Notes: generated by a model from the sequence alone, not told the origin. A DNA stretch of 64,000 nucleotides from Corynebacterium lizhenjunii (GCF_011038655.2 NZ_CP064954.1:2170001-2234000), one strand, 5' to 3'. Positions 39,014 to 48,303 are shown, numbered from the stretch's first letter. Translations and numbers: made by a program.

Positions 39014-39720
39014 ACCGACCCCAGTCGGCCAGTCCGGCATGCCCGGGATCACCACAGCGGGAATAGACCGACCCCAATCGGCTAGTCCCGCACGCACACG
39101 GCCACCTTGGCAATAGGAAAAAGCACACCAGCTAGCTGGTCAATTCCGCACGCCCAACTCCACTGACAGACCGGACTGCCTCATCCGGTAAGTTCAGCAT
39201 GCTTGGCGCCAAGGCGGGTTTACCCAGGTCACCAGTCCAGCATGCTCGCGGCCCTAAATGGACCTACTCGGCTGTGTGGTCTGCCATGCTCTGCACGCCA
39301 AGTGACGCCACCCCTGCGTAGACACTCGCACGCGCGTGGGGCTTCGGCATGCGCTGACGCATTTTCTCCGCAAACACGACATTGTGTTATGGGCGGGGAG
39401 GGGCTTCCGCGCCGAAAATGCGTCACTATTTAGGTCGGTGTAATGGCATACGATGTCGAGGCGCTTAGCCGGCAGCGCGCAGGGGCTTGCCGGGCGGCAT
39501 GAAGCCGATTTCCCGGCGGTGCGGAAGCCCGGAACGGTGGCGCGCTCACACGAAAGCAGCGGCGTTAGCGCTGCCGAGCCGGGCACCCGAACCGCCGTTG
39601 GGCTGGAGACGGGAGCGGGCTAGGGCTGGGCTGCAGCTAGCTGAAGCTGGAGCTGGCTAGGACTGGAGCAGACCGCAGCTGGCTAGGACTGGGCTAGAGC
39701 GGGATGGGGCGAGGCTGGAG
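39014..39720. other. repeat-rich convergent intergenic region
   Basis: No gene is supported in this 707-bp region. It holds three related hairpin units after the DUF222 gene: CCGACCCCAGTCGG near 39016, CCGACCCCAATCGG near 39069, and ACCAGCTAGCTGGT near 39127. Each is followed by TCCSGCA(T/C)GC. Further GCATGC-centred pieces lie near 39198 and 39238. The 74-bp palindromic element is at 39354-39427. CTGG-rich degenerate repeats run from about 39600 to 39725. Confidence 0.75.
39354..39427 (-). repeat. 74-bp MITE-like palindromic element, copy B
   Basis: This is the inverted second copy of the element at 5171-5244. Its reverse complement matches copy A at about 60 of 74 positions. Its terminal inverted repeats contain TGACGCATTTTC. 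It again lies between convergent genes. Confidence 0.75.
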
Positions 39721-40776
39721 CTAGAAGCTCGGGTGCTCGCCCTGCATGAGGACGCGGGCGGGGGCATCGGCGGAGGCTTCGCGGATGGTGCCCAACTCCC
39801 AGGCGTCGACGTGGCGGGCAGTCAGCATAGCCAGCGCACGATCGCGGTCCTCGGGGGACACCACGGCAATCATGCCGACACCCATATTAAAGGTCTTCTC
39901 CATCTCCGGCAGGGAGACCTTGCCCACGGAGGCAATGGTGCGGAAAATTTGACCAGGGGTCCACGTGGAGCGGTTGACCTCGGCGGTAAGGCCCTGGGGA
40001 ATGACGCGCTCCAAGTTTCCGGCCAGGCCGCCGCCGGTGACGTGACAGAAGGTGGACACGGAGCACTCCGCAGCCAAGGCCAGGCAGTCCTTGGCGTAGA
40101 TGCGGGTGGGCTCCAGCAGTTCCTCGCCCAGGGTGCGGCCCAGCTCCTCTACATGGCCGTCCAACGGCAGGCCCGCCTGCTCCAGCAGGACGTAGCGCGC
40201 CAGCGAGTAGCCATTGGAGTGCAGGCCGGAAGACCCCATGGCAATCAGGACGTCGCCGTCGCGGACTTTGTCCGGGCCCAGCAGGCCCTCGGCCTCGACG
40301 ACTCCCACGGCGGTAGCGGAGACGTCGTATTCTTCAGGGTCCATAACGCCAGGGTGTTCGGCGGTTTCCCCACCCAGCAGGGCACAGCCGGCTTGGACGC
40401 AGCCTTCGGCGATACCCTTGACAATCTCGGCCACCTTCTCCGGAACCACTTTGCCCACGGCGATGTAGTCCTGCAGGAACAGCGGTTCTGCGCCGCACAC
40501 GACCAAGTCATCCACGCACATGGCCACCAGGTCGATGCCGATGGTGTCATGCTTGTCCATCGCCTGCGCCACCGCCAGTTTGGTGCCCACGCCGTCAGAG
40601 CCAGCGGCCAGGATGGGCTCTTTGTAGTCGCCCAGCTTGAACAGGCCTGCAAAACCGCCCAGGCCGCCCATGACCTCCGGGCGGGTGGCTCGCTTGGCGT
40701 GGGGGGCGAATAGGGTTACCGCGCGGTCGCCTTCCTCGATGCTCACGCCGGCGGCTGCGTAGGTGTTCTCACTCAT
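39721..40776 (-). CDS. purM: phosphoribosylformylglycinamidine cyclo-ligase (AIR synthetase)
   Basis: PurM closes the imidazole ring in purine synthesis (FGAM to AIR, ATP-dependent). The 351-aa protein has YAAAGVSIEEGDRAV at the N-terminus, DGVGTKLAVAQAMDKHDTIG, LFLQDYIAVGK and GGETAEHPGVM. CHVTGGGLAGNLERVIP is near the C-terminus. It lies 82 bp downstream of purF on the same strand, a common purF-purM pair. Confidence 0.97.
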   Translation of the reverse strand: MSENTYAAAGVSIEEGDRAVTLFAPHAKRATRPEVMGGLGGFAGLFKLGDYKEPILAAGSDGVGTKLAVAQAMDKHDTIGIDLVAMCVDDLVVCGAEPLFLQDYIAVGKVVPEKVAEIVKGIAEGCVQAGCALLGGETAEHPGVMDPEEYDVSATAVGVVEAEGLLGPDKVRDGDVLIAMGSSGLHSNGYSLARYVLLEQAGLPLDGHVEELGRTLGEELLEPTRIYAKDCLALAAECSVSTFCHVTGGGLAGNLERVIPQGLTAEVNRSTWTPGQIFRTIASVGKVSLPEMEKTFNMGVGMIAVVSPEDRDRALAMLTARHVDAWELGTIREASADAPARVLMQGEHPSF

Positions 40777-40858
40777 GATGTTGGTTCCTTATGAAAGATT
40801 CGAAGGGGTAGCTTGCGGTCGTGCCCAGTTGGCCAATGTGCCTAGCTTGCCAACGTCC

Positions 40859-42439
40859 CTAGCTGGCTGGCTGGCCCTGCAGGGTCCGCACGGCATCGGC
40901 GTTGGCATTACCTGCGGGCAGGCCCAGTGGGTAGCTGCCGGTGAAGCAGGCGGTGCACAGCTCATGCGGTGGCTGCTCGGTGGCGGCGACCATCTCCTCG
41001 ACGGAGACAAATCCCAGCGAGTCCGCGCCGATGGCGTCGCGGATGACCTCGGCTACTACTTCCGGGTCCTCCGACGGGGAGGCGTTTGCAATCAACTCCG
41101 CTGGCGAAGCGAAGTCGATACCGTAGAAGCATGGCCATTTCACCGGCGGGGAAGCAATACGCACGTGGACTTCGGCCGCACCGGCTTCACGCAGCATACG
41201 GATGAGCGCGCGCTGGGTGTTACCGCGGACAATCGAGTCATCGACTACCACCAGCTTTTTGCCCGCGATGACCTCCCGCAGGGGGTTGAGCTTGAGCCGT
41301 ATGCCCAGCTGGCGCAGGGTCTGCGTGGGTTGGATGAAGGTGCGGCCCACGTAGGCGTTCTTGACTAAGCCGTGGGCGAAGGTGATGCCGGATTCGCGGG
41401 CGTAGCCCACGGCGGCGGGGTTTCCGGACTCGGGCACGGGGATGACCATGTCGGCGTCTTCTGCCGGGCAGCTGCGCGCCAACCTGCGCCCGATGTCCAC
41501 GCGGGCCGCATTGACCGAACGGCCTTTGATGTCAGTATCAGGACGCGCCAAGTAGACGTATTCAAAGACGCAACCGTGGCGGGTGGGCTGGGCGAAGGTC
41601 TCGGAGCGGATGCCGGCCTCGTCAATTGCCACCAGCTCACCAGGCTCGATTTCGCGGATGAACTGCGCACCCACAATGTCGAGCGCACAGGTCTCCGATG
41701 CCACGACCCAGCCCTTAGCCAGCCTGCCCAGCACCAGTGGGCGCACCCCATGTGGGTCCCGGGCGGCATAGAGCGTGTGTCCGTCTGTAAACGTCAAACA
41801 AAACGCCCCCTTAACCCGCGGCAGCAGTGCCTGGGCGGAGGCAAAAACATCGGTGTTGGAGTCGACGCCATCGGCCAACAACATGGACAGGCACATCGAG
41901 TCCGACACGGACTCCTGGTTGGGCTTGATCAAACCCTTAGCCACAACCTCTTCGCGTAGCTCCAAATAGTTGACCAGGTTGCCGTTGTGCCCCAGGGCAA
42001 TGTCTACCCCATTGGCGGCGGTGGAGAACATGGGCTGCACGTTGGCCCACTCTTTGCCGCCCGCGGTGGAGTAGCGGGTGTGGCCCACGCCCACGTTGCC
42101 GTGGAGGGAGGACAAGATGGACTCGTCGAAGATGTTGGCCACCAGGCCCATGTCTTTGAACACGACAATGCGTTCGCCATCCCCCACCGCGATACCCGCG
42201 GCCTCCTGCCCCCGGTGTTGCAGCGCGAAGAGGCCAAAGTAGGTCAGTTTGGACACTTCCTCCCCTGGCGCCCACACGCCAAAGACACCGCACTCCTCGC
42301 GCGGCTCCGTCTCCCCGTGGGTGTCCAGATCCACCGGCTGGGTGGCTACGGTCACCGGCTGCGCGTCCAGATTCACCGGCTGCGCCTCCAGGTCCACGGG
42401 TTCTTTTCCTGCTTGAGCGGCAAAGTTGTGGTCAATCAC
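40859..42439 (-). CDS. purF: amidophosphoribosyltransferase
   Basis: PurF catalyses the first committed purine step, PRPP plus glutamine to phosphoribosylamine. The nucleophile is Cys50 in EECGVFGVWAPG, which becomes N-terminal after propeptide removal. The phosphoribosyl-binding motif is LVVVDDSIVRGNT. The Fe-S-type Cys ligands near the C-terminus (ELCTACFTGSYP) fit the Bacillus-type enzyme. The propeptide is unusually long and contains repeated xDLxAQPV units. The start is GTG at 42439, with a -10 TAGTAT seven bases upstream, suggesting a leaderless mRNA. Confidence 0.96.
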   Translation of the reverse strand: MIDHNFAAQAGKEPVDLEAQPVNLDAQPVTVATQPVDLDTHGETEPREECGVFGVWAPGEEVSKLTYFGLFALQHRGQEAAGIAVGDGERIVVFKDMGLVANIFDESILSSLHGNVGVGHTRYSTAGGKEWANVQPMFSTAANGVDIALGHNGNLVNYLELREEVVAKGLIKPNQESVSDSMCLSMLLADGVDSNTDVFASAQALLPRVKGAFCLTFTDGHTLYAARDPHGVRPLVLGRLAKGWVVASETCALDIVGAQFIREIEPGELVAIDEAGIRSETFAQPTRHGCVFEYVYLARPDTDIKGRSVNAARVDIGRRLARSCPAEDADMVIPVPESGNPAAVGYARESGITFAHGLVKNAYVGRTFIQPTQTLRQLGIRLKLNPLREVIAGKKLVVVDDSIVRGNTQRALIRMLREAGAAEVHVRIASPPVKWPCFYGIDFASPAELIANASPSEDPEVVAEVIRDAIGADSLGFVSVEEMVAATEQPPHELCTACFTGSYPLGLPAGNANADAVRTLQGQPAS

Positions 42440-42517
42440 TTGCCCTATACTAGCCGCTTGCGGCCGCTGAAACTAAAACTTTCGCCCTGGATGCACCCGC
42501 AGGCCAGGCCAGGACCA

Positions 42518-42907
42518 CTACCCCAGCGCAATGCGCACAACCGGCAGATACCGCGCCACCTCCCCGGCCCGCGCGCCGGAGACTGTCACCGACGGCATCA
42601 ACACGGCTTCTGCCCAGCTCATGGCCCCAGTGGCCAATGCCAGCCACGTGTGCGGGTCCAACTCCACCACGTTAGGCGGAGTACCCCGGGTGTGCCGGGG
42701 GCCTTCTATGCACTGCACCGCAACAAACGGGGGCACCCGCAGTTCCACGCTATGGCCGGGGGCTTCGGTGGCGAGGGCGCGGGCGGTGCGGCGGACGGCA
42801 TCGGCAAGCTGGGGCCGGGAAGGGGCAGGCAGGGAGGCAGAAGCTATCCACGGCGCCACAGCCTGCACGGCGGCGCGTGTGAGTGCGGGATCCTGGGCAG
42901 TACTCAT
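42518..42907 (-). CDS. sterol-carrier-protein-like domain protein
   Basis: This 129-aa protein resembles the bacterial SCP-like domain found near purF in actinobacteria. It has VELRVPPFVAVQCIEGPRHTRGTPPNVVELDPHTWL and a helical end, LATGAMSWAEAVLMP. The function is unknown, but lipid binding is implied by the fold class. A TGCCGATGCC copy (42797, minus) encodes QLADAVRR. It is divergent from the thioesterase gene. Confidence 0.7.
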   Translation of the reverse strand: MSTAQDPALTRAAVQAVAPWIASASLPAPSRPQLADAVRRTARALATEAPGHSVELRVPPFVAVQCIEGPRHTRGTPPNVVELDPHTWLALATGAMSWAEAVLMPSVTVSGARAGEVARYLPVVRIALG

Positions 42908-42945
42908 AGCCCCCCAGGCTAGCGCGGTGGCTTAGTATTGTCCGC

Positions 42946-43938
42946 ATGCCTGATTCTGTGAAGTCCCCGTCGATTACGCTGCGGTTTATGGCGGCGCCCA
43001 CGGACGTCATTATCGCCGATGCCCGCGGCATTGGCGGCGGCCGCGTGCTGGAGTGGATTGACAAGGCCGCCTATGCCTGCGCCGCGCAATGGTCCGGCGC
43101 CTACTGCGTGACGGCGTATGTGGGCCACATTCACTTCACGCGCCCGATTCCTTCGGGCCACATTGTGGAGGTGCGTTCCCGGATTGCGATGACGGGCCGG
43201 TCCTCGATGCACATTGTCAACGAGGTGCTCTCCGCGGACCCGCGCGATGGGATTTTTACCCGCGCCTGCGATTGTTTGGTTATTTTCGTGGCGAAGGACC
43301 CGGCCACGGGCAGGCCCACCCCGGTGCCAGCGTTTGAGCCTGCCAGCGATGAGGAGGTCCGCGTGTGGAAGGCCGCTGAGTCGCGCATTGAGCTGCGTAA
43401 AGCCATCGAGGAGGAGATGGAAAAGCAGACCTATGACGGCCCGTCGGATGCCCCGCGGATGGTCAACCGTTTCCTGGCCAAGCCCACCGACGTCAACTGG
43501 GGCGGCAAGGTCCACGGCGGTACTGCGATGGAATGGATTGATGAGGCCGGCACGGCGTGCACCATGGAGTGGTCCGGGGCGCACACTATTGCCACGTATG
43601 CCGGAGGTATCCGCTTTTACCGCCCAATTTCTATCGGCGATTTGATTGAGGTAGATGCGCGGTTGATGCGCACCGACACCCGCACCATGCAGCTGTCTAT
43701 CCATGTGCGCTCCGGCAGTCCCCACCAGGGCCGCGCGGCGCTGCAGACGGCGATTCATGCCACGGTGAGTTATATGGCGATGGATGCGGACTGGCAGCCT
43801 TTGGACGCCCGCCAGTTCACTCCCCGCACGCCGGAGGATATTCGTTTGGCTGAGCACGCCCACATTCTGCGCGGGCTGCGCGGCAAGTACTCCCCGCAGC
43901 CGCTGGTGGTGGCTCCGCGGGTGCAGCACATCGACTAG
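42946..43938 (+). CDS. double-hotdog acyl-CoA thioesterase
   Basis: This 330-aa protein contains two fused hotdog domains of the YciA/acyl-CoA hydrolase type. The first has ADARGIGGGRVLEWIDKAAYACAA. The second has PTDVNWGGKVHGGTAMEWIDEAGTACT, where Asn and Asp/Glu form the active site. Each is followed by the typical strand GHIHFTRPI or GGIRFYRPI. It would hydrolyse acyl-CoAs. Proximity to the fatty-acid module downstream may be meaningful. Confidence 0.85.
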   Translation: MPDSVKSPSITLRFMAAPTDVIIADARGIGGGRVLEWIDKAAYACAAQWSGAYCVTAYVGHIHFTRPIPSGHIVEVRSRIAMTGRSSMHIVNEVLSADPRDGIFTRACDCLVIFVAKDPATGRPTPVPAFEPASDEEVRVWKAAESRIELRKAIEEEMEKQTYDGPSDAPRMVNRFLAKPTDVNWGGKVHGGTAMEWIDEAGTACTMEWSGAHTIATYAGGIRFYRPISIGDLIEVDARLMRTDTRTMQLSIHVRSGSPHQGRAALQTAIHATVSYMAMDADWQPLDARQFTPRTPEDIRLAEHAHILRGLRGKYSPQPLVVAPRVQHID

Positions 43939-43982
43939 CTGTCTGCCCAGGTTGCTGTCCAGCTTGTATCCTATCTTGCCGC

Positions 43983-45098
43983 CTAGCTTGCCGATGCCCC
44001 GGTCCGCGCCACCACATGCACCTTCCGGGGGTTGCGGGCATCGCGCAAGACAAGGCCGACGTCCGCGGCAGGAGTGGCCGAGGTGGGAGCGGGTGAGGTG
44101 GCGGGGGTATCGGCAAGCGTGGTGTAGAGCGCCGTGGTGGTAGGAAGCAACACAGGAGCATGGAAATCAGCGGTGATGGTGACAGCGGGCGGCAGGCGGT
44201 GCTCGCCGAAAGCCACCATTCGCGCCAGCGTATACATGCCGTGGGCAATCGGGGCGCGGAAACCAAACAGCTTCGCGCCCACCGCGGAGACGTGGATGGG
44301 GTTCTTGTCCCCGCTAGCGGCGGCGTAGGCGGCAGTATTGGCACGGTCGAAGCGCAGCTGCGCGGAGGCAGTGTGGTGATAGTCCCACTCCGCGGCAGGC
44401 AGGGCGCGGCCGGAATCAAGGGGACGGTTGCGCACCTGGGCGGGGGTGGTGGCGTTAAACGCCGCGCCAACGGACAAGAAGGTCGAGACTTGGTGCCAAG
44501 CTGGGGTGCCATCGGCGGAGATGGTGGTGACCATGTCGATGAGTAGGCCCTTGCGGTGCGGGCGCAGGTTGCGGGCGTAAACCTCGATGTCCAGGGGATC
44601 CTCAAGATGCAGCGGGCGGGACTGGGTACAGGTGTTGGATACGTGCACCGCACCGACCGGGCGGAAGGGGAAGTCCGGGTGGTCCATTACCGCGATAGCC
44701 AGCGGGAAGCTCAGCACATAGGGGTAAAGCTGCGGCAGCTGCGAGTGCAGCCTAAAGCCGGTGGCCTGGCAGTAGGCCGCGAGGTGGTGCGGGTCCACGC
44801 GCACGCCGGGTACGGCGTAGCCCACGCGGGGATCGGTGACGGCGGGAGCAGGCCGGGTGCGCCGGGTGGTGCGGGTGGCGCTGCTGGACCGGGTGGTGCG
44901 GGTGGCCCAGGCGGCGCTGGTGGCCCAGGCGGCGCTGGTGGCCCGGCGCGCCGTGGAGAGCACCTGGCGGCGATACAGGGCACCTAGATCCGGAATGGCA
45001 TCGAGGCGGTGGAGCTCGGGCGGGGTGGGGGTGTCGGTCATGGTGGTGGTGTTCGTGGTGCTCTGGTCTGTTTGCATGGCGCTAGGTTCCTTTTGCAT
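43983..45098 (-). CDS. MaoC-like (R)-3-hydroxyacyl dehydratase (HtdX-like)
   Basis: This is a double-hotdog hydratase of 371 aa. The C-terminal half carries the hydratase-2 signature YAAASGDKNPIHVSAVGAKL followed by FRAPIAHGMY. Asp and His act in (R)-specific hydration of enoyl thioesters. The N-terminal region includes a low-complexity ATSAAWATRTTR stretch. It directly follows fabG4, as Rv0241c (HtdX) follows Rv0242c in mycobacteria. Start choice is uncertain: ATGs at 45098 and 45077 lie in a 21-bp duplication and each has a plausible ribosome-binding site. The C-terminal GASAS and stop are encoded by a TGCCGATGCC copy (43989). Confidence 0.85.
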   Translation of the reverse strand: MQKEPSAMQTDQSTTNTTTMTDTPTPPELHRLDAIPDLGALYRRQVLSTARRATSAAWATSAAWATRTTRSSSATRTTRRTRPAPAVTDPRVGYAVPGVRVDPHHLAAYCQATGFRLHSQLPQLYPYVLSFPLAIAVMDHPDFPFRPVGAVHVSNTCTQSRPLHLEDPLDIEVYARNLRPHRKGLLIDMVTTISADGTPAWHQVSTFLSVGAAFNATTPAQVRNRPLDSGRALPAAEWDYHHTASAQLRFDRANTAAYAAASGDKNPIHVSAVGAKLFGFRAPIAHGMYTLARMVAFGEHRLPPAVTITADFHAPVLLPTTTALYTTLADTPATSPAPTSATPAADVGLVLRDARNPRKVHVVARTGASAS

Positions 45099-45107
45099 GG
45101 CGCTAGG
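45071..45107 (-). repeat. 21-bp period duplication at the fabG4 stop/htdX start
   Basis: A 16-bp sequence containing an ATG and a TAG occurs at 45071-45086 and 45092-45107. The duplication gives the hydratase gene two equivalent start regions. Confidence 0.85.
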
Positions 45108-46518
45108 CTCCCATCATGTTTTGGCCGCACACGCGCACCGTGTTGCCGCTGACCGCGCGGGAGGCTGCGGCAGCGAAGTAGGCCACGGTCTCGGCCACAT
45201 CCACCGGCTGTCCGGCTTGCTGGAGTGAATTGATGCGCCGGCCCACCTCGCGCGGGCCGGTGGGCATGGCGGCGGTCATCGCGGTTTCGATAAAGCCCGG
45301 GGCCACCGCGTTGATGGTGGAGTTGTGGGCGGCGAGGGGTTCGTAGAGGGCATCGACAAGCCCGATGATGCCCGCCTTGGTCGTCGCATAATTGGTCTGC
45401 CCGCGGTTGCCGGAAATCCCCGCCATGGACGACACCCCCACCACCGCCGCGCCGGGTGCCAGGCCGTCGGCCTCCAACAGCTGCTGAGTAATGCGCACCG
45501 GGGCGAAAAGGTTGACAGCCAGTACCTGGTCCCACTGCGTAGCATCCATATTGACCAGCAACTTGTCGCGGGTAATCCCGGCGTTGTGCACCAAGACATC
45601 GACTGCCCGGCCGTAGCGGTCTTGGGCGTGGCTCGCGATGGTGGCGGCAGCATCGGGGGCCGTGACATCCAAGGGCAGCGCGGTGCCTTTGACCCGATTA
45701 GCTGTGGCGGCCAAGTGCTCGCCCGCGCCGGGCACGTCAATGCAAATCACCTGGGCGCCATCGCGGGCGAGGACCTCTGCGATAGTCGCGCCGATGCCGC
45801 GGGCAGCCCCCGTGACCACTGCCAGCCGGCCGGTCAGGGGGGCGGGAGGGGCGGCATCGGCAGAATCGGCAGGCTGTGCGGGAGAGGGGGCATCGGCAAG
45901 GTCGGTGGAGCCTACGTGGACCACCTGGCCGTCGACGAAGGCAGAACGGCCGGAGAGGAAGAAACGCAGCGTGGACTCCAGGTGCGTGGCGGTGGTCTGC
46001 GGATCGACATGGATAAGGTTGACGGTAGCGCCCTTGCGCATCTCCTTAGCCAAGGAGCGGGTAAATCCCTCCAGCGCGCGGGCAGTTATGTGTGCCAGGG
46101 GCTGCGCCGCCGTGGTGGGCCGGGGGCCGATGACCAGCAGGCGCGCGCAGGGGGCGAGCTTTTTGAGCTGGGGGTGGAAGAAATCGTAGAGCTCTCGCAG
46201 GTCCTGCGGGGTCTCCAGCGCGGTGGCGTCGAAGACGATGGCGCCGCGGGGGGTATCGGCGGAAGCGTTCATGAGCTGGTAGTCAGACTCCAACAGCTGG
46301 GTCAGGTCAGCGACCAGGCGGCCATGCCCGCCCAAAACCACCGGATGCTCCAGCGGGGGCTGGCCCGGACTGTAGCGGCGCAGCGGGTAGCCCTGGGGCA
46401 CCCCGGCCTTGGCGGCGAGTGGGGAGTTGATGAGCTTGTCCAAGACGGTGGGCTTGGGGGAGGTGGGCTTGGCTGAGGCGGACTTGGGGGAAGCAGGCTT
46501 GCTGGTAGACCGAGGCAT
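45103..46518 (-). CDS. 3-oxoacyl-thioester reductase FabG4-like
   Basis: This 471-aa high-molecular-weight FabG matches the FabG4 (Rv0242c) type. It has an N-terminal flavodoxin-like domain (about residues 55-200) and a C-terminal short-chain dehydrogenase domain (about 228-471). The latter has VVTGAARGIGATIAEVLARDG, NAGITRD, Ser in SSMAGISGNRG and the catalytic YATTK. Mycobacterial FabG4 uses NADH and acts on CoA esters. The N-terminus has a Pro/Lys/Ser extension (PKSASAKPTSPKP). The linker includes LADAPS and SADAAP, both encoded by TGCCGATGCC copies (45889, 45853). Confidence 0.9.
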   Translation of the reverse strand: MPRSTSKPASPKSASAKPTSPKPTVLDKLINSPLAAKAGVPQGYPLRRYSPGQPPLEHPVVLGGHGRLVADLTQLLESDYQLMNASADTPRGAIVFDATALETPQDLRELYDFFHPQLKKLAPCARLLVIGPRPTTAAQPLAHITARALEGFTRSLAKEMRKGATVNLIHVDPQTTATHLESTLRFFLSGRSAFVDGQVVHVGSTDLADAPSPAQPADSADAAPPAPLTGRLAVVTGAARGIGATIAEVLARDGAQVICIDVPGAGEHLAATANRVKGTALPLDVTAPDAAATIASHAQDRYGRAVDVLVHNAGITRDKLLVNMDATQWDQVLAVNLFAPVRITQQLLEADGLAPGAAVVGVSSMAGISGNRGQTNYATTKAGIIGLVDALYEPLAAHNSTINAVAPGFIETAMTAAMPTGPREVGRRINSLQQAGQPVDVAETVAYFAAAASRAVSGNTVRVCGQNMMGA

Positions 46519-46851
46519 GAGGACTCCTTTCCCGACGCGTCGGTGTGCTGTGGCTAGCTGGGGTTCGCTTCTGGCAGCGAGCCGGGGCTGTCAGCGGGCG
46601 GGTGCTACCAGCAGCGAGCCGGGGCTGTCAGCGGGGTTGCCAGCAGCTACACGACGTGCACGGATGTGTATAGATTCTGTCGCAACGACTGGTTAGGTGA
46701 CAATGCATACACTACACGCTACGATGTGAGAATCAACATACGAATAGTTGTTAGCTGTAACCTTTCGAGCAGCTAAGCGGCACGGGGTCAACACCGCACC
46801 AAGTGAGGCCACAGCGCTGCCAAACGCTCTACACCCAAAGGAGTTTTGACC
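46519..46851. promoter_or_regulatory. divergent control region of the fatty-acid module
   Basis: This 333-bp region lies between the minus-strand fabG4-hydratase pair and the plus-strand thiolase-ACOX pair. It contains a perfect 25-bp direct repeat (46574-46598, 46611-46635). An AT-richer core (46660-46770) is where promoters would lie, for example TTGTCA..CAGAAT on the minus strand. CAAC..GTTG arms near 46733-46750 might be an operator half-pair. No regulator gene is adjacent. Confidence 0.4.
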
Positions 46852-48255
46852 GTGACTACTGAATCCACCCCGCGATCCACCGCAGGCAAGAAGTCCCCCT
46901 CGCGCAACGGCGGAGGCAAACAGGCCGCCACCGGACGCGAGACTGCAAGGCGCGAAGCCGCAGGAGCACAAGCTAAGGCCGGGAAAGGCACCGGGAAGGC
47001 ACGCCAACGCGTGGCCATCCTGGGTGGCAACCGCATCCCCTTTGCCCGCTCGGGCCGCGAGTACGCGCAGGCATCCAACCTGGATATGCTCACTGCGGCC
47101 ATCGACGGGCTTGTGGCCCGCTACGGACTCCAAGACCAGCGGCTGGGCCTGGTAGCTGGTGGCGCGGTGCTCAAGCACGCCCGCGACTTCAACCTCACCC
47201 GCGAAAGCGTGCTCGGCTCTGCACTGGACCCCACCACCCCGGCGCTAGACATCCAACAGGCCTGCGGCACCTCCCTGGCCGCGGCGATAGTGGTAGCGGA
47301 TGCGATTGCGGCAGGGCGCATCGACTCGGGACTCGCCGGCGGCACCGACACCGCCTCGGACGTCCCGCTGGCAGTCAACGACCGCCTGCGCCGCACGCTG
47401 CTGGCCGCCACCCGGGCTAAGACCCTGGGCCAGCGCGCCCAGCTCATCGGCTCCCTGCGCCCAGCCCAACTAGCCCCGGAGCAGCCGCGCAACGCCGAGC
47501 CCCGCACCGGATTATCCATGGGCGAGCACGCCGCGATTACCGCGCGCGAATATGGCATAACCCGCCAAGCGCAAGACGAACTCGCGGCTGCTTCCCACCA
47601 CAACCTGGCCCGGGCCTGGGACTCCGGCTTCTTCGACACCCTGGTCACCCCATTCCTGGGCGTGACTCGCGATACCAACCTGCGCCCAGATACCTCCGTG
47701 GAAAAACTCGCGGCGCTAAAGCCCGTCTTTGGCACCCGTGATGCCGAACAACACCTGGCCCAAGCCACCATGACCGCCGGTAATTCCACCCCGCTTACCG
47801 ATGGCGCCTCCGTGGCCCTGCTGGGCAACGAGGCCTTTGCCGCCCGCCACCACCTCGAACCCCTGGCCTGGCTAGTAGACAGCGAAACCGCCGCCGTCGA
47901 TTTTGTCCACGGCAGCGATGGTCTGCTCATGGCCCCCACCTACGCCGTGCCACGCCTGCTAGAGCGCAATGGGCTCAGCCTGCAAGACTTCGACGCCTAT
48001 GAAATCCACGAGGCCTTTGCCTCCCAAGTCCTGGCCACGCTGCAGGCATGGGAGGACGCGGGACTAGGGGGCATCGACAAAGCCAAGCTCAACCCCAACG
48101 GCTCTTCCCTGGCCGCGGGGCACCCCTTCGCCGCCACCGGTACCCGCATTCTGGCTACTGCCGCCCAGCACCTGGCCAACCGCGGCGGCGGGCGCACCCT
48201 GATTTCCATTTGCGCTGCCGGCGGGCAGGGCATCGCCGCCATCATCGAACGCTAA
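46852..48255 (+). CDS. acetyl-CoA acyltransferase (thiolase, FadA2/FadI-like)
   Basis: This thiolase of 467 aa would cleave 3-ketoacyl-CoA in beta-oxidation. The nucleophilic Cys lies in IQQACGTSLAAAIV. The catalytic His is in GSSLAAGHPFAATGTRI and the second Cys in SICAAGGQG. I place the start at GTG 46852, because AAAGGAG lies 8 bases upstream. The TTG at 46846 is too close to it. The first ~50 residues are a Lys/Ala/Gly-rich extension. The gene is followed after 48 bp by the acyl-CoA dehydrogenase, in the order seen around mycobacterial fadA2. Confidence 0.92.
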   Translation: MTTESTPRSTAGKKSPSRNGGGKQAATGRETARREAAGAQAKAGKGTGKARQRVAILGGNRIPFARSGREYAQASNLDMLTAAIDGLVARYGLQDQRLGLVAGGAVLKHARDFNLTRESVLGSALDPTTPALDIQQACGTSLAAAIVVADAIAAGRIDSGLAGGTDTASDVPLAVNDRLRRTLLAATRAKTLGQRAQLIGSLRPAQLAPEQPRNAEPRTGLSMGEHAAITAREYGITRQAQDELAAASHHNLARAWDSGFFDTLVTPFLGVTRDTNLRPDTSVEKLAALKPVFGTRDAEQHLAQATMTAGNSTPLTDGASVALLGNEAFAARHHLEPLAWLVDSETAAVDFVHGSDGLLMAPTYAVPRLLERNGLSLQDFDAYEIHEAFASQVLATLQAWEDAGLGGIDKAKLNPNGSSLAAGHPFAATGTRILATAAQHLANRGGGRTLISICAAGGQGIAAIIER

Positions 48256-48303
48256 CCCACACGCAACGTCAACCCACACGCCCGAAACAGAAAGGACCGA
48301 CCC

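Noticed and set aside
46846..46851. TTG start for the thiolase gene at 46846
   Set aside because: Only two bases from the AAAGGAG site; the GTG at 46852 has ideal spacing.
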